From the NCBI GenBank assembly GCA_013398175.1, contig VZRZ01004175.1, positions 486,640-550,639 of the forward strand: DNA of 64,000 bases, given 5' to 3'. Position numbers and translations under genes: made by a program. The DNA is from Climacteris rufus. Taxonomy: Eukaryota > Chordata > Aves > Passeriformes > Climacteridae. Of the stretch, positions 12,419 to 22,897 are shown one piece after another. The stretch's first letter is position 1; each line of letters starts with the position of its first letter. Below the pieces are notes generated by a model. It made no database searches. It was not told the origin of the DNA and saw only the letters and a program-made list of their open reading frames with translations.

Positions 12419-12423
12419 TTCAA

Positions 12424-12861
12424 CTGGAAAAGGTACTAGACCCAGGAAACCAATACAATAACTTTCCTCAAGAGGAGGAAAGAACAAGAGAGGAAGGTAA
12501 TAATGAATATTAAGTGCAAAACATTTTTATTAAAAATGGGTCATATAATGTTGTTATACTAGGGTTTCCTTGCAGTAAGGGAAAGGTAGCATGCTCAGTG
12601 AGTGACTACACTGACCAGATGCAGGTAAAAAGTTTTTATGTATTAATAGCAAACATAACTGACCTTATAATACTTGAAATCAGTTAAATCACATATAGTT
12701 TGCAGTTTGCAGACACAACAGTTTCTATTACTGTAGTCTTGTTGCCCTAGAATACTCTTTCTGATTTCTTCTGAATGATCTGTCTCCTCATCCAGTTTTA
12801 CTGGTAAATGTTCTTTTTGTCTAAACAGCAAACTGAAGAGTCTGACTGTAAAAGCTTTATT
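12424..12861. other. AT-rich unique sequence, no gene seen
   Basis: No gene or repeat recognised. The 77-codon minus frame at 12643-12876 shows no known family features. Confidence 0.5.
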
Positions 12862-12867
12862 ATCATT

Positions 12868-13454
12868 TAAAGGCAATTAACCCGGATGCTCTCGAGGTAG
12901 CGACAGCACCTTTATGCGTGCGGAATCCCTGCTGGGATGACTTGCAATGGTTTTGTAACTCTCCCAAAGGACAGAGTTCTAGCTACTGCAGATAACCTGT
13001 TTCTGCTGGCTCCTCTAGGACGAGAGTTTCCCCAGGCGTGGTGTTCTAGCGCCGATGAGAATAAAAGGCTACTTCCCTGGGATAACAGCCGTTTATTGTG
13101 AGTCCGGTGTTGCGTTCTGAGGGTCCAAAAATATCCAGGTGGCTGCAGTAACCCAGAAGAAAGAGCGAAGAGGAAGCCCTGCAGGCTCTTTTAAAGGGAG
13201 ATGGGACCAGGAAACGCCCAATGGGAAACCACGTAGTTCAAAGTGACCAGTGGAGGGGAGAGCTTTCCAGGACATAGCCATATAAGGGATCTGAAGTATG
13301 GGTGCAGATAATACAAGGGAAATATGGGATTTTACCACAGCTCAGGCAGAGGGTTCAGATATTGGAGGAAGAAGTCTGAGGGCTTTGCCTTGGCTTTCTT
13401 CCCACCAAAACCTGAAGCTCAAAAGCAGCAGCTTCTGCCAAGTGCGCTGCTACA
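12868..13454 (-). mobile_element. Solo LTR with 6-bp target duplication
   Basis: A 587-bp block richer in GC and CpG than its flanks, bounded by perfect direct repeats ATCATT at 12862-12867 and 13455-13460. Read on the minus strand it begins TGTAGCAGCGCAC, has an inverted CCAAT near 13220, a TTTAAAAG TATA-like box near 13190, an AATAAA signal near 13091-13096, and ends ...CCTTTA. The last dinucleotide is TA where CA is expected, presumably a mutation. No internal viral sequence is attached. The 6-bp duplication suggests a class II element, but the family is not recognised. Confidence 0.75.
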
Positions 13455-13460
13455 ATCATT

Positions 13461-14784
13461 CAAGTGATTGTTCTTCATATCTAAATCAATATGTATCAAT
13501 TACATATAGTTTCATTTAATAAATATAGCTGATAAACTAGACAAACATAATTATAATGAGTTATAATAGAGGTGCATGTTCTATGCAAAAATAAAATGCT
13601 TGAAAATAGAAATATCATGAGGAAAACCATGAAATTCTCCCAAATGTTTCTATTTTTAGTTGTATATTTTTGTACCTATCCTTATTAACATCAGTTTAAA
13701 ATAAATTTATTTCCCATCTGTTTTGTGGTGTCTTGCACATTAACAGATGAATCGAGCTGTTAACTAGCTATGATGAAAAAGCTGAAATAGCCTAGTGCTC
13801 CAGTATTTCCTTACCATTGGGTACTATGAACATTTTTGTAAGGACAGTTCATGTATTCTTAATGCTAAGGACATTAATCAAAATGGATTTTATGCTATTA
13901 GTGAATTCTATTCTTTTAGCTGAATTTCAATGATTATTTAATCACAGTGTATAATTGCCATCATGTTTAGTAGTCCATCACTCATGAATTATATTAATAT
14001 TCACAGAATTCAACTGCATTTGAAAATATGGAAAGTAACTTACAGCGGTGGTTGCGTGGCACACAGATAGGAACTGTAGGATCAATAGTCTGACCCTTAT
14101 ATATTAAGTTAACTCTATTTGAACATAACAAATTATATTTGAGCACAATAAAAAATCTAAGGACATATGCGTCAGAACAAAGAGATGAATTCCCAAGGAA
14201 GATGGTGGCCTGGACATAGAACGTTCTAAAATATAGTAAAGTTCTATAAAATAAAATAAAATACTTTGCAAAACATGGCATGATGTTGCTTTATTGACCA
14301 CTTTTTAACTAAGTGAATCCTCTTTGTCATATTGTTTAGTTTTTTAAAGTTTATAGTAACTTTTAGCATTTAATTAATACCAAGTTGTGATCATAGTGTT
14401 CAGCAATATTTGGACGGTAAAGCCATAATTCCTGCCTCAAAATATTGAAGGTTAATATCACAATGCAAGAAACTCCTCTAGAGATCCAATACAATTCTCA
14501 GAACTATGAAAGAAATTGAGGTACAGAATAAGGCTAAATTTTTTTCCCCATTTCAGTGAAAGTGATGAACTGTAATTTAGAGTGAAAAAAAAAAAGGGTT
14601 ATATGATATGTATGATTATATAGTGTTTCGAAAGAATCTTTGAGGCCACCTCCAACATTTTAATTATATTTGTTGTCCACATAGACTGAGAATCACAGCC
14701 TTTCAGCCTGCTGGAAGCATCACTGCTGTTTGTAGACAGACCAACTACTGAGCAGTGTGGGTTTGCATTCTTAAGTGGCAGGTT
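13461..14784. other. AT-rich unique sequence, no gene seen
   Basis: No gene. The 95- and 65-codon minus-strand frames at 13994-14301 overlap each other in different frames, which argues for chance. The last 150 bases may contain a degraded 5' extension of the following CR1. Confidence 0.5.
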
Positions 14785-16057
14785 CGTTGGCAAAAGCCAA
14801 CATAGATTTAACAAAGGTAAATTGGGTTTAACAAACCTGATTGCTTTCAATGATGAAACAGTTTGTTCACTGGATGAGACAAGAGCTGTAGATTTACTAC
14901 CTTGACTTCAGTAAATAATTTGACAGAGTCTCCTACAACACCCTTTTTAATAATTTAGTTAAGAGATGGATTGCACAGATGGACCACAATCGGTGGAAAA
15001 TGGCCTATACTGTTGAGCACAAAGGAGGGTGGATAAAGTTAAACTGGCACCCACTCATGAGGGGTTTGTTCAGGGTTCAATATATTCAGTATGTTTCTAG
15101 ACTATATGGATGATGTGACTGAATGTATCATCACCAAGTTTGTGCGTGACATTAAACTGGGTGGAGAAGTGATGAAGTCAGAAGGAAGAGCACCCATAAA
15201 GAGAGATTTTGACAGGCTAGAAAAATTGGGTCAGCAAGAATCATAAAAGTTCAGGATTGAATCACAACAGGATTGAATATAAAGTCCAGTAACTGGAATA
15301 ACCCCAAAAAGCAGCACAAGTTGGGATCTACACCCCTAAAAGCAGGTGGGGATATAGCTCTACCAGGAAGGCCATGGGATCAGAGTGCATAGCAAGCTGA
15401 ACTTGAGCCAGTGGTACATACGTCAGCAGCCAGAAAGGGACATCCTGAGCCAGAAACCACGTCCTGGGCTGCAACGTCTAGAAGATGGTGAGCAGAACAA
15501 GAGAGGTGATATCTCAGCTCTTCTTGGCCCTTTTTAGGCAACAATGAGGATATTGTGTCCAATTATATTCCTCCCAGAGGAAGAAAGATAGAGGAAAATT
15601 GAAGTATCTCCATCCCACTGCAGGCCCCAAAGTGATTAAAGGGTTGGAGAACTAAATATATGAAGAAACATTGAAGGAATTTGGTCTATTCATCTTAGAG
15701 AAGAGACATCTCAAGAGGGTTCTAGTCACAGTTTTCTGATACCTAAAAGGTGCTTACAGAGGACATGAATGTACTCTGTTCACAAGGATGCTCAGTGACA
15801 GAAGAGGCAATGGGTATAAGTAGCTTCAGGACAAACTCTATCAGGAATCAAGAAAATAATTCTGCACCATGAGAACAAATCAACATTGGAATAAATTGTC
15901 CAAAGAAGTGATGAAATGTCCGTTGCTGGACATATCCATGTCTTGGAGTGTTAGACCACTGGATAACCTGATTTAAGGCTCTGCTCTCAACAGTAAGTGG
16001 GACCAGGGGGTTACTAGAAGTTTCTTCTGATGTAGACTTTTCTATGATTCTTTACCA
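14785..16057 (+). mobile_element. Long, degraded CR1 LINE (ORF2 RT part to 3' end)
   Basis: About 1.27 kb in CR1 order. It has the reverse-transcriptase segment TTTAACAAACCTGATTGC and CTTGACTTCAGTAAA (14830-14920), the ATGGATGATGTGACTGAATG and GTGCGTGACATTAAACTGGG segments (15105-15160), the downstream CTGGGCTGCAACGTCTAGAAG block (15466), GAGAAGAGACATCTCAAGAGG (15700), and a 3' end at TCTATGATTCTTT (16042-16054). It has many stops, frameshifts and indels, and is one of the older CR1 copies here. It lacks the young-type tail of repeated ATTCTATGAT. Confidence 0.87.
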
Positions 16058-17115
16058 CTGGTTGCATCTGGACATGCTGGTTGTAGGTTGTTTACATGTA
16101 GGATATGGGCTACTTCTGCCTGTCAATGTTAGTCCCAAGGTTAGTCTCATATCACTGTCATCTTGCATACATATGCCTATAAATTGTGCAATTCAGTCAA
16201 TCATTATGCATGACCTAAAAATTATAATTACATGGGTTTAACACACTATATCGCAGTTAAAATCTGCCAGAACAAACCTAAGTTGGAAGTATAAGATTTC
16301 CTATCTCGTAATAAAGGTAGTAAAACTCTCAACCCAGCTGATTAGTTTCACTTGTTTGAAAGAAGTCTTTCTTTGTTTGGAGAAGATGAAAAGTAGAAAA
16401 GTATTTTTTAGAAGTCAATTATCAAAATGTAATACATTAACGAGAATATTAATTTATTGAAAACAAAGTTCCAAACATTTTTCCTAGCCAAGCAGTGTGA
16501 AAAAAAATCTGAAGACAAGATGTAATTTCTTACAGAATACCCTGCAGGCTGTATTCAAAAAGTCAATTTTATTTAAGTTTATTGATTTTTTAATAGTGAG
16601 CATGTTAAAGACAGCACAAATGTTACACAATACTTCAGTAATACAGATAAAATATGAAGGAGGAGTATTAGTCATAAAGGATAAGTATCATCAATGTGAA
16701 TTAATCATTTGGTGCATTCTATAGCAGGTTATTTCCAAGTGAGGATCTGATAATCTGACAGTACATTATGTATAGTATGTTAATATGTAAATTTCATGGA
16801 AATATGAATGAAGAATATATCCAACAAATAGGCTAATAGAGTAGCAATATTTTCCATTGCCAGGAAATTCATTCTATATAAAAAGAAATGGTTGAGTTGC
16901 ACATTTTCTCTTTTTAAAATCTTCCAGCAGGAGAGACATTTCTCCACCTTTCCTGTGTCCCAGTCTTCCTTTTCCAAAGTGCTAATAAAGGGATGACCCA
17001 ACATAACTCCTCCATTGAAAAGGCGAAACAAAATAGGTGGTATAGTTATGCTGAAATTGATTTTTTTTTCTTTTAATGATATACAAAGGAAAACTGAAGG
17101 GAATGCTACAACATT
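16058..17115. other. AT-rich unique sequence, no gene seen
   Basis: No gene or repeat recognised. A 123-codon minus frame (16780-17151) is opened largely by a poly-T/poly-A tract and has no visible domain. Confidence 0.5.
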
Positions 17116-17133
17116 AAAAAAAAAAAAAAAAAA
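17116..17133. repeat. Poly-A run, 18 bases
   Basis: An uninterrupted run of A. It is not preceded by any LINE or processed-gene sequence that I recognise, so it is treated as a simple repeat. Confidence 0.9.
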
Positions 17134-17267
17134 GTACAGTGAGTGTTCCACGTAAAAGATGGGTGCTCAGTCTACTAGAGAGGTCACATCTGTTATCGCT
17201 ATTATACTGCAAACTTTGCCGAGGGCTCAGCAAGAAGACATCATGCACTTCCCAGGAATTCTCTGTG

Positions 17268-17626
17268 TGCCGCAGGTAGTAAGCGTGAGTAACTCAGAGC
17301 CTTTTACGTCGGTCTCGTTTTCCTAAATGAAGCGACTTTGGCCTTATCCAGTCTCTGATCTGGAGGTGAGCCGGGCATCAGAACTCCCACAGAATCTAGG
17401 CTTAGCTCACGCACAGCAGTTTAATTTATGCAGGGAAGCAAAGAGACGAGAAAGGGTTCTTTTCCTCTTATTGCCAGCAGGATTTTATTTACTGGATCAT
17501 GGAGGTGCGGTAAAAGACAAAATCAAAACGAAAGTCAGGGCGTTTTAAGATGGAGGCAAGGGGAGGGCAGTCGGGAGAGCCAATCACTGCGGAGGACCAC
17601 AATGATTGACAGGAGCGCCAGAAACA
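17268..17626 (-). mobile_element. Partial copy of the 9.2-kb ERVK-like LTR
   Basis: The sequence is collinear with 9239-9600, including exact shared blocks such as CACGCACAGCAGTTTAATTT (9378 and 17408) and AGGGGAGGGCAGTCGGGAGA (9531 and 17559). Both begin TGCCGC and both keep AATAAA on the minus strand (plus 17484-17489 here). Homology stops near 17620, so the 5' two thirds of the LTR (the U3 side) is absent. No target duplication was found. The CpGs are more decayed than in the first copy, which suggests an older insertion. Confidence 0.8.
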
Positions 17627-18969
17627 AAATTGTTTGTATTCCAGATTCTCTCAAGAAGACACAGGTGTTTTAGCTGCTGGTGGAATTCCCTGACATGGTA
17701 ATGATAATGGTACAGACATCTTCAGTAAGATGAGGCTTTCACCCTGTTAATATGCCAAAGAACACCAGACCTTGTAGATAGGATCAGAAACTGGAAGCAC
17801 GTGGGGAGTGTCTAACAACAATCTTGTCAGTACCTAATATGAGTTCCTAATCTAGAGATGGTATTAATTTAATTCAGCTTGAGCACCTTTCTCTGAAATA
17901 GTCATGGATAAATGCCATAGCTGCATAGTAAGCAGGAGAAAAGAGGTATTTTTAGAGAATGATTCATTTAATAATTTCTAGATCTCTATTTTGTATTAAA
18001 TCGATCACATTTGAAAAGTTCCTCAATAGCTTCCTCTCAGAAAACGCACATGTCTGGAAGTAAAAAATTTAATCTGCTTCTATCTATCTGAACTTTCTCC
18101 TAAGGCTTCCTGTGTGTTTTTGTGGGTGTGTGTAGATATAAAATTATAATTCAGCTTGGACTGCCCTGGGTTTCTCTTGCACTGGAGTAGGACTGCAATG
18201 ATAAGAAGTATGCAATTTAGCCTATTAAGTCTGAGACTGAGAATGGCTCAATTTCTGAGCCACTCAAAGAATTTCAAAGAATATCCTTTGAGTATAAGTA
18301 CCCTTCCTTCATGAATAAAACCATAACTCTAACATCTCTGAATAGTGGAAGAGGACCAAGCAGTTATACACATGCCTTTGGGTATGATTTGAAACTGCAA
18401 AGGAAACCTTGAATTGAAAAGGTTTTTTCATTATGAGAACACACAGAGAGGCTTAAAAACCTCTGGTATACCAGTGGCAATTATACCTAGGACATGTTAA
18501 CCGTTGGGATCAGCTTAGAAAGAAATTGAAGAATGAAAGCCTGTTGACAACATTGTGTAAATAACATAATTTGTTTTACTGTGTGGTGTTCATCATTGCC
18601 AAATAATGAAATTCCTGTAACTTTTGAAATATCTGGCCTTTCTCAAACGATTATGAACTCTTACTTCTACCTTCCTGTTAGAAAACACAGTTTTTCCTTC
18701 AGAAAACAGGGATTTGCCAAGTCTTACATCTTTTATATCACTTTATATTAATAACAGCTACCAGAGGGGTAATCAAAGCATTGTTACAATTGGAAAAGTT
18801 GATGATTCTTTTCAGAAATAGATAATTATTCCTTCTGTAACTAGTGATCTGACTTTATAAAATTAAGAAAAAGTAGGCTTTGTCCTGTATTTTCTGTTTG
18901 TACCAATAATTAAGGTTGTGGGAAAATCTCAAGAGGTTATCTAGATCAGAATCATATTTAACGTGAAAG
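17627..18969. other. AT-rich unique sequence, no gene seen
   Basis: A short TG-rich stretch lies at 18113-18133. Otherwise no gene or repeat was recognised. Confidence 0.5.
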
Positions 18970-19078
18970 TTAGATCAGGTTGCTGAGGGGCTTGTCCAAT
19001 GAAGAGCTGAAATTCTCCACTAGCAGAGATGTCACAGCCTCTCTGAGTGATCTGTTCCAGTAATTCAGGGATCAATGC
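18970..19078 (-). mobile_element. Short CR1 3'UTR fragment
   Basis: It matches the inverted CR1 3' region: GATCAGGTTGCTGAGGGGCTTGTCCA, then CACAGCCTCTCTGAGTGATCTGTTCCAG. It is old and heavily substituted. It abuts, in the opposite orientation, the plus-strand CR1 that follows. Confidence 0.7.
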
Positions 19079-20395
19079 TCTTCTGACTTCCTTGGCAGGT
19101 TCATGGATGACCACAAATTGGGCGAAACAACTGGAGGGAGGTGTTGCCAGTCAGGGTGCGCTGATAAATATGTAGAAATGAGCCAGTGGAACCTCATGAA
19201 AAGCCAATGGAACCTCAACAAAGACAAGTGGGAAGTTCAATCACTGAGAAAGAACATCTTGCATCAGTGCTGAGACTGATGTGCTGGGAAGAGTGCAGCA
19301 GAAAAGGTCCTCCATTTGTGTCTTGAACCAATTAGCATGAGCCAGGACTGCACTCTTGTGGTAATAAAGGCTAAATGCACAGAATGCTGCTGTGGTATTT
19401 TGACCCCAGCTGGCAGATAAGTCTCCTCACATGTGCTGACTGACTCCTCAAGGGGATGGGGGAGAGAATCAGAAGGAAAAAAGTGAGTAAAGCTTGCTTT
19501 GTGCAAGCAAAGAAAAATAAAGAAATGTGTTCCCTACATCCCATCACAGGCAGATGTTCAGATGCTTCCAGGAAAGCAGCACACATCATGGGAAGCTGGA
19601 AAGACAAACACCATGACCACAAATGCCCTGGCCCCACTTCTACCTTCTTTCTTTTCTGATTTTTTACTGCTGAGCACAATGCCATGTGTCATGAAATATC
19701 TCTGTTCTGTTGGGGTCAGCTCTGCTGGCTGTGTCCTCTCCCCGCTTTTCCTGCACTCCAGCTCCTCTTTGAGGAGGCAGAGTGGGAAGAAGAAAAGATC
19801 CTGACACTGTGAAAGCACTGCTCAGCAATGCTGGTATGTTAGCACTGTTTTGGTGAGAAAATCAAAGCAGCACCATAGGAGACGCTACAAAGGGAATCAC
19901 ATCCATGGCAGGCAGAGCCAGTACAGCTGTATCAGTGAGATCATTGCCAACTGGCTGAGGGGAGCTGTTATTGCACAGAGGAGGCCACAGCTAAAGTAAT
20001 GTGCCTCCTTCTGGGTTCCAGGGAGGGAAATATGTTCATAAAGAAAAGCAAATCCATCAGAGGATCACTAAGGCAGTTAGACAGATGGAATACATGACTA
20101 AGGAGGAGACAAGAAGGGGCTTGATTTGCTTAGCTCAGGAAAGAGAAGTCAAGCAGAAGAGGCTTTATTTCCATTCCAATGGAGAAAAAGGAGTAGATTT
20201 TTTCCCTGACACCTACAACAAAAGCGCTGTTAGCCCAAAATTGTAGCAGAGCTTCCATAGAGATTGTAGAATCTCCATCCTTGGGGTTTCTAAATACAGC
20301 TTGACACAGTCCTGAGCAACTTTAGCTGCCTTTGCAGGTAAACATGAAATATGCAGGAGGCTGAAGTAGATGACTCTTCTCATTCTGAGTTAAAT
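19079..20395 (+). mobile_element. CR1 LINE, split by an LTR insertion
   Basis: Plus-strand CR1 in two collinear pieces, 19079-19390 and 19926-20395. The left piece carries TTCATGGATGACCACAAATTGGG and GAGCCAGGACTGCACTCTTGTGG blocks. The right piece resumes at CTGTATCAGTGAGATCATTGCC, continues with CAGAGGATCACTAAGGCAGTTAGACAG and GGGCTTGATTTGCTTAGC-type blocks, and reaches a diverged 3' end near 20390. Joining the flanks restores the CR1 order, which shows that the LTR at 19391-19925 inserted later. Coding capacity is destroyed. Confidence 0.8.
19391..19925 (-). mobile_element. Solo ERV LTR (family A), antisense, nested in CR1
   Basis: This is the inverted copy of the family seen at 6700-7270: the plus strand starts TGTGGTATTTTGACCCCAGC, has GGGGGAGAGAATCAGAAG near 19458, the CATCATGGGAAGCTGGAAAG region, ACTGCTGAGCACAATG near 19670, and ends GAGCCAGTACA at 19925. 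Flanks GCTGC (19386-19390) and GCTGT (19926-19930) look like a 5-bp target duplication with one mismatch. The six open frames here, up to 104 codons, lie within the repeat in several registers on both strands and are not genes. Confidence 0.82.
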
Positions 20396-21799
20396 TACTC
20401 CACAATTCAACAGATTGGCTATTTCATCTCCCTATTAACCATTTAACATGTTTGGAAGAAAATACATTATTTATTTCTCTCTCTGATCTTTTTGTCTTCT
20501 TTATTTTAAAGAATCTCTTCTCTGAATTATTTAGAATATGAATGCAAACACATGAGGTCAGAGTCTCTTTTTCTGAACTGTTTTTGATGCTATTTCCATA
20601 ATGGATCTTCTTCTTACAATTAGTGCAAAACTCAGCAGTTTCATGCAGTTACCCAGATAGAGTTAACAAGAAGTTGCTTTGTATCTATCTAATACAGAAT
20701 TAATTTACCTGCACTGATATCTCTTCGGGGAACATGTTTTTGTCAGTAGATTTCTGCTATTGCATTTAAAGGTACTATTTTTTTAAATGGGAAAAAATAA
20801 AGGGTTTTTTAAGCTCCTCGAAAGGGAGCTAAGAGAATAAAAGAACACTCTGTGTCATTTATCTTTGAAGAGAAACCTTTGTGTAAGTAAATATGAGTCA
20901 TTCGGATTTGCCACCTGCTGAAATAAAGTACTTGCATGCTGTAATACTGCAGATATTTATTTTTTGAAATACAATCTCTGTAAAATTGAGTTTCTGTAAA
21001 GGTTTGAACTAGTGAGAGGAAGTGAAGATGTTTTAATATGTCCTTTCCTGAGACACCTTCTAAATGATGACAAATAATGATAGGATGAAGCCTCTGTTAG
21101 AGGATACTTCATACAGTATGAAGCTGTACTTCAGGGATACTGCAAAAGCATAATGAAAAATCACTAGGAATTTAAAAAGAGAATACGAATTTTCTTTTAT
21201 ATATCAAGAAGTCATTATGTACTATTGCTGTGTTCAAGTGTCTTTCTATGGTTTCATTATTAACCTTAATTTTCAAGAACTTTATAACTCAGCCATTTTA
21301 AATCATATTACAAATGCACCTTATCTGTCAAAAAGTATGTATGCTAATTTTGTTTTAAAAATTTGAATATACTTAGTCTAAATATATTGACATTACTGGC
21401 TGACGGTCAGACAGTACTAGCAACATGAAAAGATACTGTTCTTCAAAGATCATGTGCTGAAGTGGTGATGTTAAGGTCAAATTTGAACAACTTCTAGTTT
21501 AAAATAATGGGTCGGACTTGCCTGTCAGCCAGTTCAGTCTGTGACATAACCAGTAGTTCAAAAAAACAACCTAGACAGAAGAGACAATGAGAAATAAAAA
21601 TCAGGGAAAAAAAATGAAATATCAAGGCATGAACATGAAAGAAAGTTAGCTGTGAACTCTGCAAGTATCCCAGAGACTGGAGTAAATTATGACTCTTAAA
21701 ACTGTGCTGAGTAATTCAGGTCACTGATTAAGTTTAAACTGGACTACCCATGACCTGTATCATCACATATACGGGTACTTGAAACCATTTAATTTTTGT
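20396..21799. other. AT-rich unique sequence, no gene seen
   Basis: No gene or recognisable repeat. The sequence is consistently AT-rich. Confidence 0.55.
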
Positions 21800-22165
21800 C
21801 TACACACAACATGAAGTTGGAAATTTCTCCCATTGTCTCCATTTTCACATTTCATGAGTTAATTGCTCCAGCATGGGGTCTCTCTCATGACTTCTCCAAT
21901 GGGAGTCCCTGCTCACAGGTTGCAGCTCTCCATGAACTGCTCCAGCATAGATCTGTTTCAGGGGCTATAGGCTGTCAGGAGCAGACTGCTCCAGAGTGGA
22001 TCCCCCACTGGGGTATAAGGGGTCAGACAAGTCCTGACAGCAAACTTGCTCCAGCATGGGTTCCTAGCCTGTTTTGGGCATTTGGCACCTCTATTTTGCT
22101 ATATGTCAGAAAAACTGCATATTGGGTGCTCCAACATTTCTTCTACAGTTTCCACTGACTTTGCA
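21800..22165 (-). mobile_element. Antisense LTR fragment with repeated GCTCCAGCATGG units
   Basis: The motif GCTCCAGCATGG or a close variant occurs at 21864, 21939, 21988, 22048 and 22128, separated by segments such as CCCCCACTGGGG and GACAAGTCCTGACAGCAAAC. This matches the inverted internal units of the ERVL-like LTR family seen at 34380 (there GGAGCAGG-type units in sense). Ends are not definable. The 120-codon frame at 21796-22158 simply reads through these units. Confidence 0.6.
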
Positions 22166-22770
22166 TCTCAGCATGGCATCTACTGTTGCTAGGTTTATCA
22201 ACATATTCTGAAATGAAAACTTGGCTTTCTAGTCAAAATAAGAAAGCGGTATTTTGCAATGTATATTGTAATGTATCTTTTTACACCTGTCTGCTTTGAT
22301 AAATTTTGCACAAATGATTATTTATTCTTGTAATCAATTTCAAGGACAATGTAAATATTCATGAATTCATTGTACCAATATTAATTTGCTGGGTTTTTAT
22401 TCACATAATAGGGGGTCTCTGATGCATCCATTATAATCTCACATACCTTTTCAATTTGACAGTGGTAAATTAAATCCAGGAAACATGTTTCTTCCACACA
22501 CAGAATTCAGAGTGTGATAATAAATTATTGCCATTAGTCATAATAAGTATATAACTATATAGAAGAAAACAATCCACATGAGAGTCATTAATATATCCCT
22601 CTTTGATTCCTCTTTTTAGTGTGTTCAGAATTCATGCATTAAAGGATCTGTGTGTTCAGTTCTGCGTAGTTAAGAATTCTGATAGTTTTAATATTATTTG
22701 TTTAATTTCAGCATTGTGTATATGCTCATATATAGTAACACTTGAGGTTAGACATCTAAGTAGAGTAACT
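22166..22770. other. AT-rich unique sequence, no gene seen
   Basis: No gene, repeat or RNA feature recognised. Confidence 0.55.
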
Positions 22771-22897
22771 GAGGAGAGAAGGGCACAAGAAGGAAAGAGG
22801 AGGGAAAGGGAAGGAGAGGGGAGAGGAAGGGGATAGAAAGGGGAAAGGAGGAAAGCAGAGGCAAGGGGAAAGGAGGAGAGGGGAGGGGTAGGAAGGA
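22771..22897 (+). repeat. GGA/GGAA-rich polypurine tract
   Basis: About 125 bases that are nearly all A and G on the plus strand, with irregular GGA, GGGA and GGAAA units and only a few pyrimidine interruptions. It is low-complexity sequence and could form triplex or H-DNA. The open frames at 22603-22836 and 22656-22937 are produced by this bias and are not genes. Confidence 0.9.

Noticed and set aside
17253..17652. Possible target duplication (CCAGGAATTCTC / CCAGATTCTC) around the partial LTR
   Set aside because: The match needs a two-base gap and is not adjacent to the right-hand end of the LTR homology, so it cannot be accepted as an insertion duplication.
19371..19818. Several overlapping frames of 67-104 codons on both strands
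   Set aside because: All fall within the LTR at 19391-19925 and occur in several registers, so they are shadows of the repeat.
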